This document shows positions 11,194 through 17,950 of a stretch of DNA of 64,000 bases, piece after piece. Below the pieces are notes generated by a model, which saw only the letters and a program-made list of their open reading frames with translations, ran no database searches and was not told where the DNA came from. Made by a program: the position numbers and the translations under genes. The stretch's first letter is position 1. Every line of letters starts with the position of its first letter. This DNA comes from Pseudomonas alcaligenes. GTDB taxonomy: Bacteria > Pseudomonadota > Gammaproteobacteria > Pseudomonadales > Pseudomonadaceae. The stretch spans positions 4,119,501 to 4,183,500 of the forward strand of contig NZ_LZEU01000001.1 in the NCBI RefSeq assembly GCF_014490745.1, written 5' to 3'.

Positions 11194-12687
11194 CTATTCC
11201 TTCGCTGCGCTAGCCGCCTTGCGCTCGCGCATCTTCTGCTCGGCCAGCTTGTAGACCACGTAGTACTTGTAGATGTTGCCCACGTAATCCACCGTTTCGC
11301 GGCCGACGATGCGCGCGGCGCCCTGCTCGACATTGCCGAACCAGATGTTGGGATCCAGCCCGGACTTTTCCGCCAGCCGGCGAAACTTCATCAGGTTGCC
11401 CGGCCCGGCGTTGTAGCCGGCAAAGCTCAACAGCAGGCGGTTGACCGGAGTAATCTCGGGATCCTCCAGGTAGGTGTCGGAGATCAACCGCAGGTACTTG
11501 CTGCCGGCTTCGATATTGCGGTCGGCGCTGCTCTCGATGTCGCTCACGCCGACCTCCTTGGCGGTGCTCGGTAACAGCTGCATCACCCCCACGGCACCGG
11601 CCTGGCTACGTGCCGCCTGATCCAGCTGCGACTCCTGAAAACCCTGCGCCATCAGCATCAGGTGGTCGAAGTCATAGGTACCGGCGTGCTTTTCGAACAG
11701 GCCGACCAGGGCGTTGAACTTGTTCATCTCCGCCTCGGAAACGGCATTGCGCACCCGTTTGCTGTCCTTGAAGTAGCGCCGCATCATGATGTTGCCGAAT
11801 TCGCTGCCGATCTTGTGGCTCTTGTTGAAGTCGTTGAGCGCGGCCAGCAGCTGCGGGCTGTTCTTGCGCAGCGCCCAGCCCAGCTTGCCGCCCTTGTGCA
11901 GGGGAAAGCCATCGTGGATGACCAGGTCGCTGTACAGCGGCTGCCACAGCTGGGCGATGTGGCCATCGGCCACGGTGATGCCGAACAGTCCGGCATTGAC
12001 CATCTGCAGCAGATCCTCGGTCTCCAGGTTCTCGTTGGCCGGCATGATCTTCAGCGGCGCCAGGCCCTGCGCCTCGAAGCGCTGGTTGAGCTCGACCAGG
12101 TGCTCGAAATAGCTGCTCGACGGCCGCACGTAGACTTCCTGCCCGGCCAGATCCTCGATCCGCGTCAGCTTGGGGCTGTCTTGGCCGGTGACGAACACCT
12201 CGTGCACATCGCTGTACACCGGGTCGGTGAAGTCGACAGTCTGCAGGCGCCCGGTAGTCTGCGTCAGGCCGCCGGCGGCGATATCGCCATAACCGGCCAG
12301 CAGCTTGGGCAACAGCTCGTTGCGGGCGGTGGGAATGAACATCACCTGCCAGCGCTGGGACTTCTTGCCCAGCGGGCGCTTGGCATTCAGCCAGGCCTCG
12401 AACGCCTTGCCGTACTCGTAGGCCACACCCTGCTGCTGGCCGCGGTCGACCATGTAGAAGGTCTTGCTGTACGGCACCAGGATGCGCACCGTGCGGCTGG
12501 CGCGCATGCCGTCGAGGTCGCCGATCCAGGCCGGCGGCACCGGCAGCACCATGGCATCCACTTCGGATTTCTCGGCTGCGCTCAGTTGCGCCGGCGGCAA
12601 CCCGCCCACCTCTGCGCTAACGGCGGCAACCGCCCCGCCCCCTGCCAACAGGCTGAACAACAGCCCCCATGCCCAATACTTCCTCAA
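11194..12687 (-). CDS. mltF: MltF-like membrane-bound lytic transglycosylase
   Basis: A 497-residue envelope enzyme. It has a signal peptide (to about residue 25), then a periplasmic solute-binding domain of the SBP_bac_3 type (about 65-310; VRILVPYSKTFYMVDRGQQQ). A C-terminal SLT domain (about 330-470) carries the catalytic Glu in AQGFQESQLDQAARS and the AVGVMQLLPSTA and AGYNAGPGN motifs. Such enzymes cleave peptidoglycan with 1,6-anhydro product formation. It differs from E. coli MltF in detail, so it may be a paralogue rather than the orthologue. It is divergent from a GNAT gene across 111 bases. Confidence 0.85.
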   Translation of the reverse strand: MRKYWAWGLLFSLLAGGGAVAAVSAEVGGLPPAQLSAAEKSEVDAMVLPVPPAWIGDLDGMRASRTVRILVPYSKTFYMVDRGQQQGVAYEYGKAFEAWLNAKRPLGKKSQRWQVMFIPTARNELLPKLLAGYGDIAAGGLTQTTGRLQTVDFTDPVYSDVHEVFVTGQDSPKLTRIEDLAGQEVYVRPSSSYFEHLVELNQRFEAQGLAPLKIMPANENLETEDLLQMVNAGLFGITVADGHIAQLWQPLYSDLVIHDGFPLHKGGKLGWALRKNSPQLLAALNDFNKSHKIGSEFGNIMMRRYFKDSKRVRNAVSEAEMNKFNALVGLFEKHAGTYDFDHLMLMAQGFQESQLDQAARSQAGAVGVMQLLPSTAKEVGVSDIESSADRNIEAGSKYLRLISDTYLEDPEITPVNRLLLSFAGYNAGPGNLMKFRRLAEKSGLDPNIWFGNVEQGAARIVGRETVDYVGNIYKYYVVYKLAEQKMRERKAASAAKE

Positions 12688-12798
12688 GCGGCTTCTCCTG
12701 TGCCAGGCAATCTCTGTGCCCCTCTGCTCAGATTAGCCAGCTTCAGTCGTACAGATACGGCGATAATGACATCTCGTTGATTGCCACCGGGCCGCCCC

Positions 12799-13290
12799 AT
12801 GCAGATCGAACTTGTTCCCGCTACGGTCGACCAGTTACCGCTGATCGCCAACCTCTACCAGTACTACGCCTACGAGTCGTCGGACTGGGAGCAGGAGGAC
12901 GTCGAGCTCGACGGGCGCTTCTATATCCACCAGCCGCACCTGCAGCGCTACTGGCAGGACGACGGCTGGAGCGCCCAGCTGATCCTGGCCGACGGCTTCA
13001 TCGCCGGCTTCCTGCTGATCGAACGCAGCGAGCTGCCGGGCATCGACGCCCTGGAGTTCGCCGACCTGTTCATCCTCAAGAAATATCGCCGCCAGGGCAT
13101 CGGCCAAGCCCTGGTTCAACAGGTCATGGGCGCTGGCGGCACCTGGCTGGTGCGTTTCTATGGCCGGGACGAGCTGGCGGCAGCCTTCTGGCGCAAGGTG
13201 CTGGCCGAGCTGCCACTGGGGTCACGCCAGGTCTGGCCGGATGACGAGCCCGAGCTGCTCAGCTACCTGATCAATCCACCACTGCATTGA
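12799..13290 (+). CDS. GNAT family N-acetyltransferase
   Basis: 163 residues starting at the ATG at 12799 (MQIELVPATVDQLPLI). An in-frame TTG six codons earlier is less likely. The acetyl-CoA loop of the GNAT fold is KKYRRQGIGQALV, preceded by strand 4 (EFADLFIL). The substrate cannot be told from sequence. It is convergent with the DUF465 gene, with a nine-base gap. Confidence 0.8.
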   Translation: MQIELVPATVDQLPLIANLYQYYAYESSDWEQEDVELDGRFYIHQPHLQRYWQDDGWSAQLILADGFIAGFLLIERSELPGIDALEFADLFILKKYRRQGIGQALVQQVMGAGGTWLVRFYGRDELAAAFWRKVLAELPLGSRQVWPDDEPELLSYLINPPLH

Positions 13291-13299
13291 CAGGCTGGC

Positions 13300-13581
13300 C
13301 TAGTGCGGACTGCAGGCATTGCCGCAGCCGCAGCACTGCCCGGTCGCCCGCTTGAAGTGACGGGCCAGGGTGTCTCGATACACCTTGCGAGAGCGTTTCA
13401 GGCGCCCCAGGGCGAGTTCATCGATTCGCTCCAGGCCATTTGCGACCCGCTCGATACGGGCGTCGAGCGCATCGAACTGCTCGATCAGGTAGGCGAAGTG
13501 GCTGTCGTTCTGGCGCATTTGCTGCATTTTCCAGCGCAACTCGGGGAACGCCTGAGGCAATGACTGAGCTTGAGCCTTCAT
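13300..13581 (-). CDS. DUF465/YdcH-like protein with a cysteine-rich tail
   Basis: 93 residues. The first 75 form the antiparallel helical hairpin typical of DUF465/YdcH (FPELRWKMQQMRQNDSHFAY ... LDARIERVANGLERID). Unlike usual members it ends with a cysteine cluster, GQCCGCGNACSPH (Cys83, 84, 86, 90), which could bind metal or sense redox state. ATG at 13581 follows CAGGAGT. An ANR-type box and a matching -10 lie upstream (13605-13653). A second DUF465 gene is divergent at 13741. Function of the family is not established. Confidence 0.75.
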   Translation of the reverse strand: MKAQAQSLPQAFPELRWKMQQMRQNDSHFAYLIEQFDALDARIERVANGLERIDELALGRLKRSRKVYRDTLARHFKRATGQCCGCGNACSPH

Positions 13582-13601
13582 CGCGATGACTCCTGAAGAT
13601 G

Positions 13602-13653
13602 AATGTGTTCACATTTTAACCAACCCCGAAGCCGGCCCATTGACCTGAATCAA
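13602..13653 (-). promoter_or_regulatory. Predicted ANR/FNR-dependent class II promoter
   Basis: TTGAC-CTGA-ATCAA at 13640-13653 matches the FNR/ANR consensus TTGAT-N4-ATCAA at nine of ten positions. On the minus strand a TAAAAT -10 lies at 13613-13618, which places the start of transcription near 13605 and the box centre about 41 bases upstream, the spacing of class II activation. A second dyad, AATGTG-TT-CACATT (13602-13615), overlaps the -10 and start and could be the operator of another regulator. Confidence 0.6.
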
Positions 13654-13740
13654 ACAGCCCAGCCGTCCGCCACCTTGCGGGCAACAGCGCCAGCCACTGA
13701 GCTAGTCTGAACAAGACATGCACCGTCTGGAGGATTCACC

Positions 13741-13995
13741 ATGCCGCTCGAACACCACCCGCTGTCCCGCGAATTTCCGGAATACCGCCAGCAACTGCAG
13801 ACCCTGCATGCCGAGGATGCGCACTTCGCCCGGTTGGCGCAGCAGTACGAGAGCCTGGACAAACGCATTTACGAAGTGGAAGACGGTCGCGAGTCGCTGA
13901 ATGACCTGGCCCTGCATGCCCTGAAGAACGAGCGCGTGGCACTCAAGGATCAGATCGCCGAATGCCTGCGCAAGGCCAATGGCAAGGGGGGCTAG
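13741..13995 (+). CDS. DUF465/YdcH-like protein
   Basis: 84 residues with the plain DUF465 helical hairpin (LSREFPEYRQQLQTLHAED ... SLDKRIYEVEDGRESLND), without the cysteine tail of the divergent neighbour. A GGAGG sequence precedes the ATG at a good distance. The two genes are divergent paralogues sharing a 159-base intergenic region with the ANR-type box. No function is established for the family. Confidence 0.8.
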   Translation: MPLEHHPLSREFPEYRQQLQTLHAEDAHFARLAQQYESLDKRIYEVEDGRESLNDLALHALKNERVALKDQIAECLRKANGKGG

Positions 13996-14115
13996 GCTGG
14001 CCGAGATGAACCTCACCACCGCCAGCCTGCAGCGTAATGGCCGAAGGCTGCGCGGGACGAGACAGCCACTGGAGTTTTTGCTTATCTTGGTTGGACGCCA
14101 CCATGAGATCCACCC

Positions 14116-14862
14116 ATGAAGAACTCTCCAGGCTGTTCCGCTTGCCGTGATGGCAAGGGACTGGACTTCCCTATCAGCATGGCTTTCCAACCCATAGTCA
14201 ACGTTGCGCAGCAACAGATCTTCGCCCACGAAGCCCTGGTGCGCGGGGCCAACGGCGAGTCAGCCGGCAGCCTGCTGGCCCAGGTCAATGCAGAAAACCT
14301 CTACGCGTTCGACCAAAGCTGCCGGATCACGGCGGTAGAGTGGGCCGCGCGCCTGCAGGTGCCGGCCATGGTTTCGATCAACTTCATGCCCAATGCCGTG
14401 TACCAACCGGAGACCTGCATTCGGGCAACGCTGGAGGCCGCACGGCGCTTCAACTTCCCCATCAACAGAATCATCTTCGAGGTCACCGAACAGGAGCAGG
14501 TGCTGGATATCCACCACCTCACCGACATTCTGCGGGCCTATCGCAAGCAGGGATTCATGACCGCCATCGATGACTTTGGCGCCGGCTATGCCGGGCTCAA
14601 CCTGCTCGCCGACTTCCAGCCGGATCTGATCAAGCTGGACATGGAGCTGATCCGCAACATCGATAGCGACAGCGTGCGGCAGATCCTTGTGGAATCGACC
14701 CTGGACATGTGCCGCAAGCTCAAGGTGCGCGTCATCGCCGAAGGCATCGAGACCCAGGCCGAGCTGCAGACCCTGCAGCAGATGGGCGTGGAGCTGTTCC
14801 AGGGCTACCTGCTGGCCAAACCGGGCTTCCAGAGCCTGCCTGCAGTGAATTACCCCACGTAG
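14116..14862 (+). CDS. Stand-alone EAL-domain phosphodiesterase
   Basis: 248 residues consisting of an EAL domain with no GGDEF or known sensor domain. All catalytic signatures are present: EALVRG, INFMPNAVY, EVTEQE, DDFGAGYAGLNLL, IKLDMELI, AEGIET and QGYLLAKP, so c-di-GMP hydrolysis is expected. The short N-terminus has a CxxC pair (Cys7, Cys10) just before the LDFPISMAFQPIV segment that EAL domains of the BLUF-EAL type also carry, though no BLUF domain is present. The Shine-Dalgarno sequence is weak. mscL follows 62 bases downstream on the same strand. Confidence 0.87.
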   Translation: MKNSPGCSACRDGKGLDFPISMAFQPIVNVAQQQIFAHEALVRGANGESAGSLLAQVNAENLYAFDQSCRITAVEWAARLQVPAMVSINFMPNAVYQPETCIRATLEAARRFNFPINRIIFEVTEQEQVLDIHHLTDILRAYRKQGFMTAIDDFGAGYAGLNLLADFQPDLIKLDMELIRNIDSDSVRQILVESTLDMCRKLKVRVIAEGIETQAELQTLQQMGVELFQGYLLAKPGFQSLPAVNYPT

Positions 14863-14924
14863 CACTGGCAGCGGCGGGCGCCTGCAGTAAACTCGACCCA
14901 AACCAGTACCTCAGGGAGTGAAAC

Positions 14925-15353
14925 ATGAGCATCCTCAGCGAATTCAAAGCCTTTGCCATGAAGGGCAACGTGGTCGACATGGCCGTGGGCATCATCATCG
15001 GCGCGGCCTTCGGCAAGATCGTCACGTCCTTCGTCGGCGACGTGATCATGCCGCCGATCGGCCTGCTGATCGGCGGGGTGGACTTCAGCGACCTGGCCAT
15101 CGTCCTGCGCGATGCGGTCGCCGCCACCGACACCACGGCAGCGGTGCCGGCCGTGGTGCTGAGCTATGGCAAGTTCATCCAGACCATTCTCGACTTCACC
15201 ATAGTTGCCTTCGCCATCTTCATGGGGGTCAAGGCGATCAACAAGCTCAAGCGCGAAGAAGCCGCCGCGCCGGAAGAGCCGCCGGCGCCGACCGCGGAAC
15301 AGCTGCTGCTGGGCGAAATCCGTGACCTGCTCAAGGCCCAGCAGAACAAGTAG
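14925..15353 (+). CDS. mscL: Large-conductance mechanosensitive channel
   Basis: 142 residues, close to the usual 136. The N-terminal amphipathic helix and TM1 are canonical ([28 protein letters not shown] region). TM2 is [18 protein letters not shown], and a charged C-terminal helical bundle ends with [15 protein letters not shown]. It forms a homopentameric pore that releases solutes on hypo-osmotic shock. GGGAG precedes the ATG, and a terminator follows 19 bases after the stop. Confidence 0.97.
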   Translation: MSILSEFKAFAMKGNVVDMAVGIIIGAAFGKIVTSFVGDVIMPPIGLLIGGVDFSDLAIVLRDAVAATDTTAAVPAVVLSYGKFIQTILDFTIVAFAIFMGVKAINKLKREEAAAPEEPPAPTAEQLLLGEIRDLLKAQQNK

Positions 15354-15372
15354 CCGCCAGCTGGCTTGCTAC

Positions 15373-15397
15373 AACGGCGCCTGCGGGCGCCGTTTGC
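15373..15397 (+). terminator. Terminator of mscL
   Basis: A 9-bp stem AACGGCGCC/GGCGCCGTT with loop TGCG and a short T-run follows mscL. The 332-base gap between mscL and fpr otherwise holds only the two repeat pairs at 15422-15477 and 15588-15664. Confidence 0.8.
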
Positions 15398-15421
15398 ATT
15401 GTTGGGCCTGGTTCGACCAAT

Positions 15422-15477
15422 CATGTAGGGCGGGTGAAACCCGCGAGTCGGCACGCGGGTTTCACCCGCCCTACATG
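15422..15477. repeat. REP inverted pair, GTAGGGCGGGTGAAACCCGCG family
   Basis: Two perfect 24-bp arms (CATGTAGGGCGGGTGAAACC..., 15422-15445 and 15454-15477) across an 8-base loop. This is the best-preserved copy of the family. Others are at 17766, 22029, 30857, 37675 and 42232. Confidence 0.92.
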
Positions 15478-15587
15478 AAGCCGCCTTATGCCACCGGCCG
15501 TTTTGTCACAACGCTGGCGCCTTCCGCCTCTGGATCATTCCCTTCCGGGCCAGCGCTAGCTGGTGCTGTTCAACGACAGAGCCGCTG

Positions 15588-15664
15588 TCCTGCCTGCGCG
15601 GGAATAATGGTTACAGAGAAGTATCCCACCACCTCGTCATCCCCGCGCAGGCGGGGATCCAGTG
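15588..15664. repeat. Inverted pair of the GTCATCCCCGCGCAGGCGGGGATCCAG family
   Basis: The right element (15636-15664) is a complete copy with its own hairpin (CCCCGC..GCGGGG). The left element (about 15590-15612, CTGCCTGCGCGGGAATAATGG) is a decayed inverted copy. Related pairs lie at 30965-31055 and 55662-55714. Confidence 0.8.
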
Positions 15665-15685
15665 AAGCCACACAGAGGCGGCGGC

Positions 15686-16462
15686 CTACCAGTAGGTTTC
15701 CACCGCCACCTGACCGGGCCGGCGGCTCAGACTCAGCTGCATGCCGCGGGCCTTCAGCACCGCGCGGGTGTCGTCGATCATCTGCGGGTTGCCGCAGAGC
15801 ATGAAGCGCGAGTGCGCCGGGTCGAAGGCCAGGCCGGCCGCGCGCTCCAACTCGCCGCTGGCGATCAGCGCTGTGACCCGCGCATTGAGCGCCCCCGGCA
15901 CCTGCTCGCGGGTTACCACCGGCAGGTAGTGCAGCTTGTGCCCGGCGCCCTCCAGCCAGTCGCGCTGCGGCAGCTCGGCGATCAGTTCCTGGTAGGCCAG
16001 CTCCGCCGCATTGCGCGCGCTGTAGACCAGGACGATGCGTGCGAAGCGCTGCCACACCGCCAGATCCTGGAGAATCGACAGGAACGGCGCCAACCCGGTG
16101 CCGGTGCCCAGCAGCCACAGGTCGCGACCATCGGGGAAGCGGTCGAGGGTGAGGTAGCCGAAGGCCTGCTTTTCCACCAGCAGCTCGTCGCCGGCCTTGA
16201 GCCGGCTCAACTCGCTGGTGAACTCGCCGCCGGGCACCACGATGGAGAAGAACTCCAGGTACTCGTCGTGGGGCGCCGAGACCATCGAGTAGGCACGCCA
16301 CACCACCGTGCCGTCGGCCTTGCACACGCCCAGGCGGGCGAACTGGCCGGCCTGGAAGCGAAAGCCCGGATCGCGGCTACAGCGCAGGCTGAACAGGCTG
16401 GGCGACCAGACGCGCACCTCGGTGAGAGTCTGGCGGGTGAACTTCTCTTCGCTGGCGGTCAT
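15686..16462 (-). CDS. fpr: Ferredoxin/flavodoxin-NADP+ reductase
   Basis: A 258-residue FAD enzyme that exchanges electrons between NADPH and ferredoxin or flavodoxin, with roles in iron-sulfur supply and oxidative stress. The FAD-binding RAYSMVSAP and the NADP-binding GTGTGLAPFLS are clear. The protein ends ...AVETYW, as bacterial subclass-I enzymes with a short aromatic C-terminus do. Placement near mscL corresponds to P. aeruginosa PA4615 (FprB type). It is divergent from rlmG, and the gap holds a 7-bp dyad (AGAGCCT/AGGCTCT, 16487-16506) that could be an operator. Confidence 0.92.
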   Translation of the reverse strand: MTASEEKFTRQTLTEVRVWSPSLFSLRCSRDPGFRFQAGQFARLGVCKADGTVVWRAYSMVSAPHDEYLEFFSIVVPGGEFTSELSRLKAGDELLVEKQAFGYLTLDRFPDGRDLWLLGTGTGLAPFLSILQDLAVWQRFARIVLVYSARNAAELAYQELIAELPQRDWLEGAGHKLHYLPVVTREQVPGALNARVTALIASGELERAAGLAFDPAHSRFMLCGNPQMIDDTRAVLKARGMQLSLSRRPGQVAVETYW

Positions 16463-16551
16463 ACTTTGCCCTCATCACATGCTCCCAGAGCCTATTCAAA
16501 GGCTCTGATCAGTCTCGCGCAAAGCGCGGCTTACAAACACCGACGGTTTCC

Positions 16552-17676
16552 ATGCCTATTCTCGCCACCCCCTTCGCCCAGCTCGACCTGATCCGCCAGC
16601 CGGAGATGGCCAACGAACCGCTGCAGGCCTTCGACGCTGCCGACGAGTACCTGCTTGCCCACCTGCACGAGCAGGGCCTGGCGGCCGATGCGCGGGTGCT
16701 GCTGCTCAACGACGCCTTCGGCGCCCTGGCCGCCAGCCTGGCGCCGCACTGCCGGGTGACCAGCAGCGGCGACTCGCACCTGGGCCACCTGGCACTGCAG
16801 AAGAACCTGGCGCGCAACGGTCTGGCGGCCGACAGCGTGACCTTCGTGCCGGCCAGCGAGACGGTGCAAGGCCCGTTCGACTGGGTGCTGATTCGCGTGC
16901 CGAAGACCCTGGCCCTGCTCGAGGAACAGCTGATCCGCCTGCACGGACAGCTGGCCCCCGGCGCGCGGGTGGTGGCCGGGGCCATGATCAAGCACCTGCC
17001 GCGCGCCGCCGGCGAGCTGCTGGAGCAGTACATCGGCCCGCTGCAGGCCTCGCTGGCGGTGAAGAAGGCGCGTCTGCTGAGCGCCACGCCCGAGCAACGG
17101 CCGGCACCGACCTCGCCCTACCCGAGCCGCTACCGGCTCGACAAGCCGGCCCTGGAGCTGCTCAACCATGCCAACGTGTTCTGCCGCGAGGGCCTGGATA
17201 TCGGCACCCGCGCCTTCCTGCCGCATCTGCCGAAGCGCCTGCAGCCGCAGCGGGTGGCCGACCTCGGCTGCGGCAACGGCGTACTGGCCATCGCCTTCGC
17301 CCTGGCCAACCCACAGGCCGAGCTGACCCTGGTGGACGAGTCCTATATGGCCGTGCAATCCGCCGAGGAGAACTGGCGTGCGGCGCTGGGTAAGCGCCCG
17401 GCCACCTTCCGCGCCGCCGACGGCCTGGCCGGCCAGGCGGCGGACTCGCTGGATCTGGTGCTGTGCAACCCGCCCTTCCACCAACAGCAGGTGGTCGGCG
17501 ACTTCCTCGCCTGGCGCATGTTCCAGCAGGCCCGTGCGGCGCTGGTGACCGGCGGCGAGCTGTGGATAGTCGGCAACCGCCACCTGGGCTACCACGCCAA
17601 GCTGGGCCGGCTGTTCCGCGGCGTCGAGCAAGTGGCGGCCAACCCCAAGTTCGTCGTGCTCAAAGCCACCAAGTAG
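16552..17676 (+). CDS. rlmG: 23S rRNA (guanine-N2-)-methyltransferase RlmG-like
   Basis: 374 residues with the two-domain layout of RlmG/RsmC enzymes. The N-terminal half is a degenerate methyltransferase fold. The C-terminal half has the SAM motif I ADLGCGNGVLAIAFA and the catalytic NPPF motif (LCNPPFHQQQVV), typical of exocyclic-amine guanine methylation. RlmG modifies G1835 of 23S rRNA in E. coli. RsmC (16S G1207) is the main alternative, but the long N-terminal domain and the sequence fit RlmG better. It stands alone and is followed by a REP pair. Confidence 0.9.
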   Translation: MPILATPFAQLDLIRQPEMANEPLQAFDAADEYLLAHLHEQGLAADARVLLLNDAFGALAASLAPHCRVTSSGDSHLGHLALQKNLARNGLAADSVTFVPASETVQGPFDWVLIRVPKTLALLEEQLIRLHGQLAPGARVVAGAMIKHLPRAAGELLEQYIGPLQASLAVKKARLLSATPEQRPAPTSPYPSRYRLDKPALELLNHANVFCREGLDIGTRAFLPHLPKRLQPQRVADLGCGNGVLAIAFALANPQAELTLVDESYMAVQSAEENWRAALGKRPATFRAADGLAGQAADSLDLVLCNPPFHQQQVVGDFLAWRMFQQARAALVTGGELWIVGNRHLGYHAKLGRLFRGVEQVAANPKFVVLKATK

Positions 17677-17765
17677 CCAGCCACGCCCTGGCGGCCGGAC
17701 ACGCCGGTGGAACTCTGCCGCCCCCTACGCCTCCCAGACTCAGGCAAGGCAGATCCGCCGCAGAC

Positions 17766-17818
17766 CGTAGGGCAGGTGCAACCCGCGGCCAGATAACGCG
17801 GGTTTCACCCGCCCTACG
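17766..17818. repeat. REP inverted pair, GTAGGGCGGGTG family
   Basis: CGTAGGGCAGGTGCAACCCGCG faces CGCGGGTTTCACCCGCCCTACG across a short loop, with two or three mismatches. It separates rlmG from the cio regulatory region. Confidence 0.88.
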
Positions 17819-17856
17819 ACTAAACTCCAGCACGAATTCCGCCCGCTGCGCGTCAC

Positions 17857-17881
17857 TGCGACAAATTGCCCAATGCGACAA
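17857..17881 (-). promoter_or_regulatory. Direct repeat resembling RoxR/RegA-type binding sites
   Basis: On the minus strand TTGTCGCA occurs twice (17874-17881 and 17857-17864), nine bases apart, and a further GTCGCA is at 17901-17906. GNCGC half-sites are typical of the RegA/PrrA/RoxR response regulators, and RoxSR is reported to control cioAB in P. aeruginosa. Assignment here is inference from the motif and the downstream gene. Confidence 0.45.
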
Positions 17882-17918
17882 TCCGCCGGCTACGACGAAA
17901 GTCGCAGGCAGCGGATCA

Positions 17919-17932
17919 TTGACCCAGATCAA
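17919..17932 (+). promoter_or_regulatory. ANR/FNR box just upstream of cioA
   Basis: TTGAC-CCAG-ATCAA matches the ANR/FNR consensus at nine of ten positions and ends 18 bases before the cioA ATG. A site this far downstream fits repression rather than activation. ANR is reported to repress the cyanide-insensitive oxidase genes under low oxygen in P. aeruginosa. Confidence 0.7.
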
Positions 17933-17950
17933 TGTCACGAGGGGCCTCGC

